In this document: positions 45,879-58,055 of the stretch, one piece after another
Layout: every line of letters begins with the position of its first letter
Numbering within the stretch: position 1 is the stretch's first letter
Assembly (NCBI GenBank): GCA_964017045.1
Contig: OZ024807.1
Location: 11,291,893-11,355,892 of the forward strand
Length of the DNA stretch: 64,000 nt
Direction: 5' to 3'
Origin: Omphiscola glabra
Lineage: Eukaryota; Mollusca; Gastropoda; Lymnaeidae
Notes under the pieces: model-generated
What the model was told of the DNA's origin: nothing
The model's input: the letters and a program-made list of their open reading frames with translations, nothing else
The model's database searches: none
Program-made: the position numbers and the translations under genes

Positions 45879-46119
45879 GTCGCGAAATGTTGGTTAAAAG
45901 TTCTCATTTACTACAAAGTCCTTATCTTACATAAAATAAAAAAATCACAATAATAGGTTGGAAATAAATGTTTTTAACATACATAATATCGGTTAGCTTT
46001 TATAAAATAATAGGTTATGAAAATACGTTTATTTCTCAAAGATTATTCCTTTATAGTTATCACACTTTTGTGTGCTAATTAATAGGCTTTTTTTTCTAGA
46101 AGATTTAACCGCACACGGT

Positions 46120-46890
46120 CATAGTCCAAGCATACGTTATAGTCATTATACGTAATATTCATAGCATACCGTCATAGTAATATGATAACGTCATAGTCAT
46201 AGGATAACGTCATATTCATAGCATACCGTCATAGCCGTAGCTTAAAGTCATAGTCATATGATAGAATAACGCCATAATAATAGGATAACGTCATAGTCAT
46301 AGGATAACGTCATAGTCATAGGATAACGTCATAGTCATAGTATAACGTCATAGTCATAGGATAACGTCATAGTCATAGGATAACGTCATAGTTATAGCAT
46401 ACCGTCATAGTCGTAGAATAACGTCATAGTCATAGGATAACGCCATAGTCATAGGATAGCATAGCCACAGCATACCGTCATAGTCATAGCATACGTCATA
46501 GGCATAGCATACCGTCATAGTCATAGCATACCGTCATAGGCATAGCATACCGTTATACGCATAGCATACCGTCATAGTCATGGCATACGTCATAGGCAGG
46601 GCATACCGTCATAGGCATAGCATACCGTCATACACATAGCATACCGTCATAGGCTTAGCATACCGTTATACGCTAAGCATACCGTCATAGTCATGGCATA
46701 CGTCATAGGCATGACATACCGTCATAGGCATGGCATACCGTCATACGCATAGCATACCGTCATACACATAGCATACCGTCATACACATAGCATACCGTCA
46801 TACACATGGCATACCGTCATACACATAGCATACCGTCATACACATAGCATACCGTCATACACATGGCATACCGTCATAGTCATGGCATCT
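46120..46890 (+). repeat. About 19-bp satellite rich in CGTCA, upstream of the receptor gene
   Basis: Units such as CATAGGATAACGTCATAGT and CATACCGTCATACACATAG run for about 770 bp, starting about 240 bp upstream of the receptor ATG on its 5' side. Two unit types occupy the two halves of the array. Confidence 0.9.
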
Positions 46891-47795
46891 GTTTCCTTTC
46901 AATAAAACAGTTACACCAAATGCGCCAATAACTCTTAGGTGTTAGCTGAAACACTAAGTTTGAATTTCATGAAAACTGTCCACAGGCCCTATCTATTGGG
47001 CAGACGATGTTTATCACGTTAAATAATCCGTGTTACGTCACCGTTTAGATTTGTCGTGTGGTATTTTAACCAATGGTGCCGGACGTCCATCAGTTCGCGC
47101 AAAGGTTCTCATCTGTTAATTTAGAAAAGGCCCCATTTTCTTTTCATAGGAACGCCTAAAATATGTCTGCCTTGCCATTGTGGCGTAATTAAAGTTTAAA
47201 AAAAAATTGATATTCATAGCAGAGGTTTGGTAAAGAATTACCTCTGCTTTGGTGCGTTTAATTATTGCCGCTGACAATATTTATTTATTCAGGTACAATT
47301 TAATGAAGATCTGTACATTATTCAATAAGGCCATATGACAAAGTCACGTGAAAAATGGGTTCTGTTTCACAATGATGATTTTTTTCTCTCCTTTTCTCAT
47401 TCCCTTTTTCTCGACCTACCACATTAAGATTTCCTCTTTTTTTAACAAAAATTAAATTTAATTAATAATAGTTATAAAAAAGTTATAAAAAAATATATAT
47501 AAATCTTAGCTGCTCGGTTCTTTGCTTTGTATCGCACTGGTCGCTATCTTTAATTTTTAATTGAACTGATCAACTGTTTTGGTTGATCCCAATGGCAAGC
47601 CCTATCTTTATTTCACACCCCCCCCCTTTTTTCCAAATCAATTCCTTCGGTTTTTTCCGCGGATTGAGGACCTTCTAATATGGATACGACACGGCGGCAC
47701 AGTTTTACATTTTAACGCCGTTTGCCCACATTGTTGCCCCCGTTAATTTGCTATTTGGGTTAATGGGTTTCGTTAGCGAAGTTGTTCGCGGCAAT
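46891..47795 (+). other. Spacer, no recognised feature
   Basis: AT-rich, no gene seen. Confidence 0.4.
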
Positions 47796-48224
47796 TTCGC
47801 TCTTCCGAGATGAATGCAGCCATTAGTATTAATTAACAGAGGCCACGTGCTCGTTACGTCACTCACAATCCGTAATCACGTTTTGTTTGCTTGTCGGCTT
47901 CACAAATGGATATAAATTATACATAAAATCGATTCTGATGAAACTGCTCCGACTCCGGCTAGTGACGTCACGCTTGATTGCTTTTTTTCTCACCCCCCCC
48001 CCTTACCTTATCTTGTTGTATTCTTTCCTTAATGGAGCGATAATGTCGTCAAAAGTTTTGGTGGTCAACTTTTCGAAGTTTTTCTATAGTTTTTTAGTAA
48101 TTCTTTTTTCCATCGATTTTTGGGGAAAACATTGGATACCGTAACCTCGTAGATAATCTGTGGGTAAATGTTCAGTGTAAACATTCAGTAGTCAATAAAA
48201 TAAAGGAAAAAGAAAAGATTTAAA

Positions 48225-48255
<31 letters not shown>

Positions 48256-48740
48256 TTTGGGGGGGGGGGGGGGGGGGAGTGGATGTAAGGGATTATAAAA
48301 GCTTCAACAAAGTGTGGATGCACTAGCGGAGGGGTCCTCAACGCTTTTGGACTAACGTTGCACTTAACGAAGGGGTCCTCAACGCTTTTGGACTAACGGA
48401 GGGGGTCCTCAACGCTTTTGGACTAACGTTGCACTTAACGAAGGGGTCCTCAACGCTTTTGGACTAACGGAGGGGGTCCTCAACGCTTTTGGACTAACGT
48501 TGCACTTAGTGGAGGGGGTCCACAACGCTTTTGGACTAACGTTGCACTTAGCGGAGGGGGGTCCACAACGCTTTTGGACTAACGTCGCACTTAGCGGATG
48601 GGGGTCCTGAACGCTTTTGGACTAACGTTGCACTTAGCGGATGGGGGTCCTCAACGCCTTTGGACTAACGTACTGCATGTCAATACGTTACAGCATTTAA
48701 CGCATGCTACCGATAGGGATCTGTCTGCTCGTCAAGTTCA
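47796..48740 (+). repeat. Long dispersed repeat, copy A, with expanded internal array
   Basis: Homologous to 56930-57600 in inverted orientation: shared GATGAATGCAGCCAT, GGCTTCACAAA, TATAAATTATACATAAAATC, CTGCTCCGACTCCGGCTAG, AATGGAGCGATAATGTCGTC, and TACAGCATTTAACGCATGCT near the far end. Class unknown; no coding frame is recognised. Copy A has about nine units of an internal repeat where copy B has one. Confidence 0.8.
48320..48672 (+). repeat. Tandem array of an about 41-bp unit inside the long repeat
   Basis: Unit around CAACGCTTTTGGACTAACGT followed by TGCACTTAGCGGAGGGGGTC, with some shorter units. It is present once in copy B. Confidence 0.9.
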
Positions 48741-49797
48741 AGGACATATGACGTAGTATTTTAAAAAAAAAAAACACCACGCTGAAGAAAGATTCGTTAT
48801 TTTATTGTTTTGTTATGGCTTCATAACAAATTATGATTGATCTTCAAAATTATTTTTTAAATATAAGATATAAACGGGATTAGTGTATTTAAAAAAGAAA
48901 AATTGAAATAATGAAACAAGTAATACTTGCTGTACCCCATAATTAAAAAAAAAATAAAAATAAAATAAAATAAAATTATAGAAATAAAAGGAAAATAGAT
49001 TATTATTTAAATAATACAACAATTACCACAAAAAGATGGACTCAGTGTTACTTATTTTTAAATTTACGCTACATTTAAACCTAATCTCATCATTGACTGA
49101 TTTTAATTCAATTGTGTTTGACAATTTTCTTTGCAATGAGCACATGTTAAAAAAACTTGACTAAAATTAATTATCACAATGAGCGATATGCATTTCACCT
49201 TCAACATCAGGTCATGAACAGTACTTGGTCCGAATAGTTGCCATGGATGTGGATCAATAGTTTCAGAATATTAAAATGGGAAAACTTAAAGCTCAACCCA
49301 TTTTTCAGGGCAGTACTCGGAATAACGAGTGTAACCTCAATTCAGAACTTCCCTCCCTTTGTTCATCTTCTTCATGCGTGGAGACACTGATCATCTCAAC
49401 GACCTGGTTCCAGTTATTATTAATTATATTTTTGTGTTAGTTTATGTTAGCGTTTAGAAGACATTTTGTTTCTGACACGTGTAAGATGATTTGTACACAC
49501 ACACACACTCACACATACACACTGTATCACCACAGAAGCGTTTTAATGGACCGGTGTGCGAAATAAAAAAAAATATATGTGCCATATGAGACTGGTCGAT
49601 CTCAGGCTGCGTTGAACATTACAGAACTACTTTGTAATACATGTCTTTTATTTATGAAATCAAGTCTCATGAAACAAAAAAATTGATTTCTGTTGAAGGA
49701 GGATTGAATTTTGTAGCTTTCTTTGCATGAATGAACGTATAAAAAAAAATTGACTCTTATGACTACAGCCTCTTTTACGAAGTTTCTACTATCTAAA
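48741..49797 (+). other. Spacer, no recognised feature
   Basis: AT-rich; a CA microsatellite near 49495-49520. No gene seen. Confidence 0.4.
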
Positions 49798-50070
49798 TTT
49801 GTCAATTGGGAAATGGCGTCGGTGGGCGAGCTCTTAATCTCCCCCCCCCCCGGACACTCCTCACCACGGGCCAGACGCGGGTCTCCCCGCCGAAAGACTG
49901 TGCGGCGGCGCGTCGGGACCTCCCCCCTCCTGGCCAGGGGGACGTCCGGTCGACCGAAAACGCTGCGTTTAAAGCGTTCGCAGTCCATTCTCTATAGTAT
50001 CTGGGCGGGTTTGCTTCCGTTCCGTAGGGAAGGTGTTGAGTTACCACACCGCCAAGGGAGTCTTTCGGTC
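49798..50070. repeat. GC-rich structured dispersed repeat, copy 2
   Basis: Homologous to 39756-40009 over its whole length. Shared phrases include GTGCGGCGGCGCGTCGGGAC and GCGTTTAAAGCGTTCGCAGT. Similarity also seems to include part of the left flank (TCTACTATCTAAAT against TCTTAACTACTAAAT). Confidence 0.7.
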
Positions 50071-50429
50071 GGGACTGAAAGCTGGGACGAAACGGCTGTC
50101 TAGGAGCGGCTTTCTCACGGTCGCGTAGCTAAAATCAACGGCATGGATCTTGACCGCCACCCAAGCCTCACATCCATCAACGGCAACAAGTAATCATGTT
50201 AGACACTGCTACTCCCGTTGCGTTTGGAGTCATGCTGGGGATTTTTGCTTCGGGTGGACAAGTCCATCCTACTAGTCTGCCGTGCCACAAAGAGGCTTAT
50301 CCCAAGTGGACGCCTCCGAGTTTCATCGGAGACGCTTTTCAAGTGGAACCAGTGTTTCAACTACCAACCAGATCAATTTGTACTTTATATTATTAATATT
50401 TTTTTGTGCTCGGGCACTCTAAAAGATCA

Positions 50430-50600
50430 AGTATATGTTCAGTCTCATCCATTCTGTAAGCCACAGCACTCTAAGGGATTAAGGATGTATTGAAATTGTT
50501 TACAATGCGCAGTTCACATAACATCATATCCTGCATGTAAACATTTGATTTCCCTCCATGCAACGGATTGGTTTATCGACCTGACGTGATCGTGTGAAAG
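50430..50600 (+). repeat. Dispersed repeat pair, copy 1
   Basis: Shares CATTCTGTAAGCC, TTGTTTACAATGCGCAGTTC and TTGGTTTATCGACCTG with 53930-54110, same orientation. Class unknown. Confidence 0.65.
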
Positions 50601-51949
50601 TTGCTCAATATCGACCCCACGGGAACGACAACCGCTTGCAAAGGGTCATTGTCAGCGATAAAAAAAATTGATGGTCCATGAAATGAAAAAGGGGGGGGGG
50701 GGTCAACGATAGTGGATCTCATGTAAGCAGGTCGTGACTTCTAATTTGGCATTCCATGAATGGAATAATTCACATAAACATATAATACCTATTTACTTGC
50801 ATAATATTACCTTATAATATAAAGACATCTTCCTACATAGGTAATAAAAGTACTTATTAAGTAAAAATTTTAAAAACATAAAACTGTTTAAGAATTATTA
50901 TAAACTAGCAGGAAGCAAGGGGGTCTCCACAAAACCGAAAAACAAGGCAAGGGGTCTACTAGACAAAAAAGTATGGGGACCTCTGATGTAAACTATTAAT
51001 AGCTCCCGCAATTGATGACAGCCTTGACCCAACAGACCTTGACTGATCAATACTTTATATTATAATAAACATGCTTAAAATATTGCACTTGCCTCTACGA
51101 CAAGTTGTTTGAATCTTAAATTAAAATTTAAACAAAAATGGATTCGTGATTTCTTTTTTTTTTACTTCCTAATAATAGCTCTGTTTTTTTAATTAACAAA
51201 AATTCGCATGTAGTGACTACTGGACAATGAGTGCTCTGTGTCAACTGAGTGCTTTGTGTACAACAAGAGCCTTGTGCACAACAGGTGTTGTGAGTACCGC
51301 AAGTAATAAATCGAACCTCAAGTACTCGACGGAAAGCAAGCACTTTAGCTTCTAAAAGGGCTCTGCGAATAACATGTTAAGCAACACGTATATGTACTTT
51401 ATACAGCGGCGTTCGGGAAAGAAAGGGGGGTGGGCGGTCTGTGCAGGGTAGCACAGTTTTCTTCATAATAAGGGGCGATATCATCTGAAAACTGCTGAGT
51501 CCTTTTTTTCGTGAAAATGGGGTTGGGGGGGAGGGGGGCGCCTCCATTGTTAAGGAAAGTCAACTCATCCAGTTGTAATGAAAAATAATACAGTAAATAA
51601 ACGTCTCTATTCTCAGTATTGCTTATGAAAACAGAACTCATAAACTGCTGTTAAGAAAAAAAAATTAAAAGAAAAGATTTTTTAAACAATTATTTATACG
51701 AACTTTGTTTTTGTTAGTGTGTTGTTTTCTGGCTGGGTGTGCTGAAAAATCTTCGGATGGCTAATTGACACACCTTCTGTCAGCCTAACGAGCTGAAACT
51801 TGGCACATAAACTAGTTGCAGATGACAACACATTCTTTCAAACATTTTTCAGCCCCACCACCCAACCACACTCCTGCCCCCAAAAATAAGTTTGTTCTGA
51901 TTTTCAAGAGGAAGATGAATAAAATATGACGACACTGATTTCACGAAAT
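50601..51949 (+). other. Spacer with low-complexity sequence
   Basis: No gene. The sequence near 51770-51850 (AACGAGCTGAAACTTGGCAC region) looks like part of an old dispersed repeat, but no ends were found. Confidence 0.35.
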
Positions 51950-52090
51950 TAAATTCCCGATAACTGCGCTAAATGAGATTCTTTAAAAATAATTATCGCA
52001 AGTTCGTTTAGTGCGTAATATTTTCTTTTGTTTTTCTGAATTAGTTGTTGAAAGAAATGCGCAATGTGAATCTAAAATAAAATGGTAAAA
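51950..52090 (+). repeat. Dispersed repeat, three-copy family, member C
   Basis: ATTCCCGATAACTGCGCTAA and TTTAGTGCGTAATATTTTCT match the other two members. Confidence 0.55.
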
Positions 52091-52339
52091 AATTGATATA
52101 AAGGATTTACTTGAAATTTTTTTTTTGGTTTTGAGGGGGAGGGCATATTAAATATGTTTACATTTTCATGTGGTACCAATCAACAATGCTAAGTTTTTGA
52201 TGCACGCAAACGCTTGGTGCTTTGATGAGAAGCATTGCATAACACGCTCGAAAGCCTCTTGCTGGTTTGTAAAATGTGCTTAGTAATACTAAAAGTCGTA
52301 AAGTCTAAACGCCTCGCCAAGTAGTGACAGTGGTCAATC

Positions 52340-52556
52340 GCCGGTGTAGTTCTGTTTGAAAAAGAAAAACATATTTCCAAGACTAAGATACTTTCTCTCT
52401 TCAGCAGATATGAACGATGAGATGTTATCTAGGACTGATGTCTATCTTTGCTGGTTTAGTTTGGTTTGAAAAAAATATATTTCCAAGACAAAGATACTAT
52501 CTCTCCTCAGCAGATATGAACGATGAGATGTTATCTAGGACTGATGGCTATCTTTC
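52340..52556 (+). repeat. 106-bp tandem duplication
   Basis: Two copies of a block with ATATTTCCAAGAC, CAGCAGATATGAACGATGAG and ATGTTATCTAGGACTGATG. Confidence 0.9.
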
Positions 52557-53929
52557 GATTCTAGTTTGATGCCAACAACAACAACAACAAAAAAAAAAAG
52601 CATTATCTTCTTTGTAATTCTTTTTTTTTTAAATAAGGGAATTTAAATTACAGAAAAAAATTTATCTCATTAATTTTCACAGTGCATCAATTAGGAGTTC
52701 CAGCGCCCATAAAACGTTAGAAACGCTTCAGTCCTACATGGTAACCTTACTTTTTGAGAACCACCGAGTCCAAAGAAATGGAATTTTCTCCGGCTCTAAG
52801 TATATATATATATATACATATTATTTTGACAACGGTACTCCATTTACTCACTAATTAGTGGCTCATTTGTCTGCGTGTCATTTTGTTTCAAAAAAAATCA
52901 AGCGACTTGCTATAATGCTTTCAGTGTTTATCTGCATTTTATACGATGTAAATCAGCACATTATACGGAAGACGTGACTATGACGGAAATGGCCACTTTA
53001 AATGTTTCTTATCAGTATAGGTATTGTTAGTGCCGCCCGGAAAGTGGGCCAAGGTTTTTTTCCACCGCACCCAAAAAAATATAATATAAATGCACTTGGC
53101 CGAAAATTATGCCTCTCAAAATATTGAAGAAAATAATTTCCGCCCGGGGCGAGCTGACCCTTTCCAAACACACCTCTTTACCCTACGCACGTGTGTATTA
53201 TTTTATACTCGGTTTTCGTTAGTAGTAGTCCCAATGGCAAAGCCTAGCCTCTGATTGCCATGGGCTTATCTCGATACTGAATTATAAACATTCATTTTAC
53301 GGGACCTAGCTATTGCTCTTTTATGGTCCCGGCAAGCCCTTCACTGGCAAACCGCATCTGCTTGGCAGCACCGTAAATCACGCTTTCTACGTGAATGTCT
53401 GGGGGTTTCGAACGCCACCATTGATCCACCTTTCTGTTGGGTCGTGACATGTTTTCGGTAAAGTTTACGGGCTTATCTCGATACAGAAGGGTTCTATTGA
53501 TTAATTTCAAGTGCGATTCCTTCAGTGCCCTAAAAGCACGGCTGTGTTATCTAGATACTGTTGTTACAAGCGGTGCATCCCAAATCTTAAGTTTACTAGT
53601 TCAATCACCTGACTCGCGCTTCGCGTATATAGTCCATTCGCTTTATCCCATGGGATTAATTTTTGGCAACCAGGGCTGTGCCGAGGAAAAGCGGCACCAC
53701 GGCCGAATCCTGAAAAGTGGTGTCGCTTAATATGTAGAAATAATTACCGCCCGCGGTGGACCAGTAAAAATAACGATTTTTGCACCCCATGTCTTCGTGA
53801 AAGTTCATGTGGATTTTATCGTTTAATTATCTATTAAGGTCCTTTAAAGACGGTCTTGGCACCCTCTCAAGTTTGCGCCTTTATGAGTGCTCCCTTTAAA
53901 ACCTCGATTTTGCACGTCCTCTGTTTGGC
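52557..53929 (+). other. Spacer, no recognised gene
   Basis: The 53310-53730 stretch has open frames on both strands without any domain I know. It could be an unrecognised element. Confidence 0.35.
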
Positions 53930-54110
53930 AATGATCGTACCTCATACATTCTGTAAGCCCCAGCGCTCTAAGGGATCAAGGATAAGTTCAGTTATGGGAT
54001 ATATTAAAATTGTTTACAATGCGCAGTTCACATTACATCATACACTCCAAGTAAACATTCGATTTCTCTCCATGCAACGCATTGGTTTATCGACCTGGGG
54101 TGATCGATAG
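53930..54110 (+). repeat. Dispersed repeat pair, copy 2
   Basis: See 50430-50600. Differs by an extra AAGTTCAGTTATGGGATA segment. Confidence 0.65.
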
Positions 54111-54426
54111 ACGTTCAGGTCATGCGTGTCGAGGAGGTATAAAACCTTGGCACCAATAAAATAACGCCTGTAATATTCTCAACCATTTATGAGTCATTGA
54201 TTCGTTCCTCAGATGGAATTGCATGGAAGAGTAATAAAAATAAAAAAAGGAAATTGTATACTTTATGTTGACTTTGATCATAGAAGAAGTTAATCCGACC
54301 AAGTCTTCTACGTATTTTGTATATTATGTAATGTTGTCTAGAGAAAAGAAAAAAAAAATTATTGTCTATGTTAGTCTGTTTCAACTTATTAATCAAATGC
54401 AGTCAAATTTATAGTCTAATGTCAGA

Positions 54427-55170
54427 TCAGCTCCATCCGCCACTACCTCACAGTTAGTGCAACAAAAATCCTAGTCTATGCTCTTGTTCTCTCTCGTCTT
54501 GACTATTGCAACTCTCTTCTGTCAGGTTCAGAAAAACTACAAAAGGTTCAAAACTCAGCTGCTAGGCTAGTTTTAAAGGCAAAAACGCGTGATCACGTCA
54601 CACCACTACTTCATTCACGCCATTGGCTCCCCCCATAAAAGCACAGATTGACTATAAGCTCTCTTTTCTCTGCCACAACTTTTTTTCGAATTCCTGCCCT
54701 TCCTATCTAACCGAACTTTTCTCTGTCTATTCACCCCTTCGACAGCTTCGCTCCTCCGCAGACGGGCGTATTCTTTCTGTCCACAAGACTTGCACAAAAA
54801 CATACGGTGAAAGATCTTTCTCTTACTGTGCCCCAAAACAATGGAATTCTCTTCTACTACACATCCGCAATATATCAACCATCACAGCCTTTAAAACTGC
54901 ACTCAAAACACATCTCTTTAAACTCTACTATCCTGACTGAATCCCCCTCTGACCGTTAAACGATGCTGCTGAGTGCCGTCCATGGCTTCACATGTAAATC
55001 GTTATGTAATGGTTGGGCGAATACACGTTTGTTTTCTTTTTTGTTTTTTTAAATTAATGTAAGTTAAATTTTTAAGTTCATTATTATGTTTGTTAAATTG
55101 TATGTACAGCTTGGTGAACCCAGCCCTACGCTGGGGTACCACGCTATAGAAAACTACCAATAATAATAAT
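54427..55170 (+). mobile_element. 5'-truncated LINE, reverse transcriptase C-terminus with AAT tail
   Basis: The plus strand reads YALVLSRLDYCNSLLSGSE, KLQKVQNSAARLVLKAKTRD, HVTPLLHSRHWLP, then after a frameshift KAQIDYKLSFLCHN, LRSSADGRILSVHKT and KQWNSLLLHI to a stop near 54940. The order and motifs are those of CR1/L2-type LINEs. A 3' UTR of about 200 bp and (AAT)n follow. Confidence 0.8.
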
Positions 55171-55655
55171 AATAATAGGCGAAAGCAGTCTCACTTATAA
55201 TGTAACGTAGACTCACATACAGTCCAGTGAATGTAGTCTGACTTGTAGTCGGATGTTGTCACGTATGGTGGATCAGTCTTACTTATGGCCCAATGTAATC
55301 TCACCTTCCTTATAATGTTGTCTCACTACTATTCGAATAGGATCTTTTATTCTCTTTATAAAAATGTGTAATATTTTAGTTTCCGAACCAATTTAGGCTC
55401 CGATGTAATTGAGACTCTTTTCCGACCGATTTTAAAGTGCGTTCATAAACGAGAGAGAAGTAGGTATTATATAATTTATATAACACTCCCATTTCATAGC
55501 GCATTTTTTGTTGTGATTGGTGATTTAATTTAAAAAATCAAATTTTTTCTAAAAAAAGTAAATCACGAAACGCAAAACTACTCAGCCGTGCACCGTGATA
55601 AATAAAATAGAGTATCACCTAATGTATAGCTATCGCGATTGTTGTCGCAGGGGTG
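55171..55655 (+). other. Spacer, no recognised feature
   Basis: Some internal repetition of CTCACTTATAATGT-like phrases at 55190-55330; no gene. Confidence 0.35.
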
Positions 55656-55663
55656 GTTGGGGG

Positions 55664-55848
55664 CGGGGCCGGCCCTAACAATTGCGGGGCCCTATGCGAA
55701 ACGGATTGCGCGGGGCCCAGTCTGGGTAGGGATAAGGATAATAAGTGACAATTAAGATGTTTTATTAGAAAATAAATTAGCGCGGGGCCTATGAAAGTGC
55801 GGGGCCTATTGCGGCCGCATAGGTTGCAATGACCTAAGGCCGGCCCTT
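55664..55848. mobile_element. hAT-like MITE, 185 bp
   Basis: Inverted ends GGGGCCGGCCCTAAC and CCTAAGGCCGGCCCTT, with GCGGGGCC repeated inside. Flanks GTTGGGGG and GTTGTGGA agree at 6 of 8. GC-rich ends with an AT-rich middle. Confidence 0.55.
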
Positions 55849-56079
55849 GTTGTGGAGGGGGCATACATTAGTTAAATACAACAGTGCACGGCTGTTCGAA
55901 ATCTAGTTTCTGTGGTTGTAGAGACAGAAATTTTTAAGCCAACCAGCGACGCATCAGAGTCGTGCAGACGACGACTACAGTCAGGCTGTGTTGATGTAAA
56001 TGGTAATAGATCAAGCACTCAGTTCCAGTTGTGTGAAGGTAATAGTAGAACGAGGGGTGTCGAAGCGTGAACCGAGAGA

Positions 56080-56140
56080 TAGGACAATGAGATAAGAACG
56101 TTTCGGCTAAGAGCCTTCCTCAGCAGACCCGGACACATGA
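56080..56140 (-). ncRNA. Hammerhead-like motif, copy 6 (best stem II and GAAA)
   Basis: The minus strand reads GTCTGCTGAGGAAGGCTCTT, then AGCCGAAACGTTC. Stem II is GGCT/AGCC and GAAAC is intact. CTGATGA has one change (CTGAGGA), which would abolish catalysis. A GTC follows at TCATTGTCC. Confidence 0.5.
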
Positions 56141-56221
56141 AAATAATTAAAAGCTTAAGTGATCGCCATTGTTATTGCGGGAACACATACGTTTTATAGG
56201 TGCTGATATTAAACTGCTAGA

Positions 56222-56410
56222 GGAGGGAGAAGAAAAGGAAGACAAAGAAAAAGATGGGAAGATAACATCAAAGAATGGACGGGATTAAAACTAGGCGATG
56301 CTATGCGTAGGGCAGAAGACCGACAGGAATGGAGAAAAATAGTGTACATGTCATCTGTGGTGCCCCAACGGTCGAAGGACTACGGGACCTGATGATGATG
56401 ATGATGATAT
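56222..56410 (+). mobile_element. LINE 3' terminal fragment with GAT-repeat tail
   Basis: The frame reads GRRKGRQRKRWEDNIKEWTG, LKLGDAMRRAEDRQEWRKI and SSVVPQRSKDYGT then a stop at 56390-56392. This is the well-known C-terminus of a widespread invertebrate LINE protein group. A (GAT)n tail follows directly. Confidence 0.75.
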
Positions 56411-56929
56411 TAAACAGTGTTTTTTTTTCATTCATTCATTCAGCTTAAGCTCTTATTGAAATAGAACCAAAAGTATAATCTGAAAATTTGATCAAACAAT
56501 AACGGGGTGAAATGTCTTTAAATTGTTGAAAATATCACAAATTATATTTTCAAAGAGTTGAAATGCAAGCCTTCAAATAATTTTAAGGAAATGGTATTTA
56601 CAATTTTACTAAAATGCATGCTTAAAAACATGGATTTTAACAGGGGAGGGGGAGAATTTATATATATAAACTCTATTCGTAAAAATTGTACACACACTTC
56701 TTTTTTTTTAAAAATCCTCATTTTGTTTAAATTTTAAATTTAAAGATAATAAGATAAGATAAGATTCTTTTATTGATTCAAACACATGGAGATATTTTTT
56801 TATTGCATTGTTCATTTTCAGTACATAAATAAAAAAATTTGCACACGACACATCCACTTTAAATTATTTTAGTGTGGAAAAAAAACCATTCGGTGAATGC
56901 TCTTAGCAATATCAGGGACTAAAACCACG

Positions 56930-57600
56930 TCATGCGTCCTTAGACTTGGCGAGCAGACAGATCCCATTGGTAGCATGCGTTAAATGCTGTAACGTATAGA
57001 CATGCAGTACGTTAGTCCAAAAGCGTTGTGGACCCCCTCCACTAAGTGCATCCACATTTTGATGAAGCTTTTATAAATCACTTACATTCACATCCCCTCC
57101 CCCCCCCCCCACACAAAAAAAAAGAAAGAAAAAACAATAAAACATATTTTGTTCATTTAGTTTATTGACTACTGAATGTTTACACTGAACATTCACCCAT
57201 AGATTATCTACGACCCTGAAATTCGAAAGAGAGGTTTCGGTGTCAAATGTTTTCCCCAGAAAATCGATGGAAAAAAAAATTACTAAAGAAAACTATAGAA
57301 AAACTTCGAAAAGTTGTCCGCCAAAAACGTTTCACGACATTATCGCTCCATTAAGGAAAGAATACAAAAAGGTAGGGTGGGGGGGGGGGGGGGGGGGTTG
57401 TGAAAAAAAAGCAATCAAGCGTGACGTCCCTAGCCGGAGTCGGAGCAGTTTTATCCGAATCGATTTTATGTATAATTTATATCCGTTTGTGAAGCCGACG
57501 AGCAAACAAAACGCGATACGGAACGTGAGTGACGTAACAACCACGTGACCTCTGTCAACTGATACTGATGGCTGCATTCATCGCGGAAGAGAGAAATTGC
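56930..57600 (-). repeat. Long dispersed repeat, copy B
   Basis: Inverted relative to 47796-48740. It has a G-run at 57376-57398 in the place where copy A has a C-run, as expected from inversion. One unit only of the internal repeat (57003-57056). Confidence 0.8.
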
Positions 57601-57680
57601 TGGTAAATCGTACTGATTGGGGAACAAAATAATTTTTATACCTTTCAGTCCTCGCCCTGAGACAAAGAATTCGCCCCGAA

Positions 57681-57800
57681 CGTGCCGATCCTAAGTATCT
57701 GTGATGAAGAGGATGGGATGTATCATCCTAAGTATCTGTGATGAAGAGGATGGGATGTATCATCCTAAGTATCTGTGATGAAGAGGGTGGGATGTATCAT
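57681..57800 (+). repeat. About 37-bp tandem repeat, three copies
   Basis: Unit CCTAAGTATCTGTGATGAAG followed by AGGATGGGATGTATCAT. Confidence 0.9.
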
Positions 57801-57984
57801 GCAACATTTGTTTAGTTTTACAATAACATCTTTCATTCAAATAGTGTTATGACAAAGACAATGATTTAACTGTACTCAGATATTTAACAATGAACAATGT
57901 AAACTATCTTATAGCCGATTTAAATTCTTTATTTTTTTTTCCGCATATAAATAAATAGTGGAACAAAATAAGTTTAGTCTTGAG

Positions 57985-58055
57985 ATTATAAGACAAGACA
58001 ATGTAAATGGACGTTCCGACCTGATGCATTCTTCAGCAGACACTGCAATACAGTT
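57985..58055 (-). ncRNA. Hammerhead-like motif, copy 7 (degenerate)
   Basis: The minus strand reads GTCTGCTGAAGAATGCATCA, GGTCGGAACGTCC and CATTGTCTTGTC. Core CTGAAGA, GGAAC for GAAAC. Confidence 0.4.

Noticed and set aside
52371..52556. Possible tandem hammerhead-like motifs in the 106-bp duplication
   Set aside because: The minus strand has CTGAGGA and CTGAAGA followed by a possible stem, but no GAAA equivalent follows.
53310..53730. Overlapping open frames on both strands
   Set aside because: No recognisable domain, no splice signals of a gene, and neighbouring sequence is repeat-derived.
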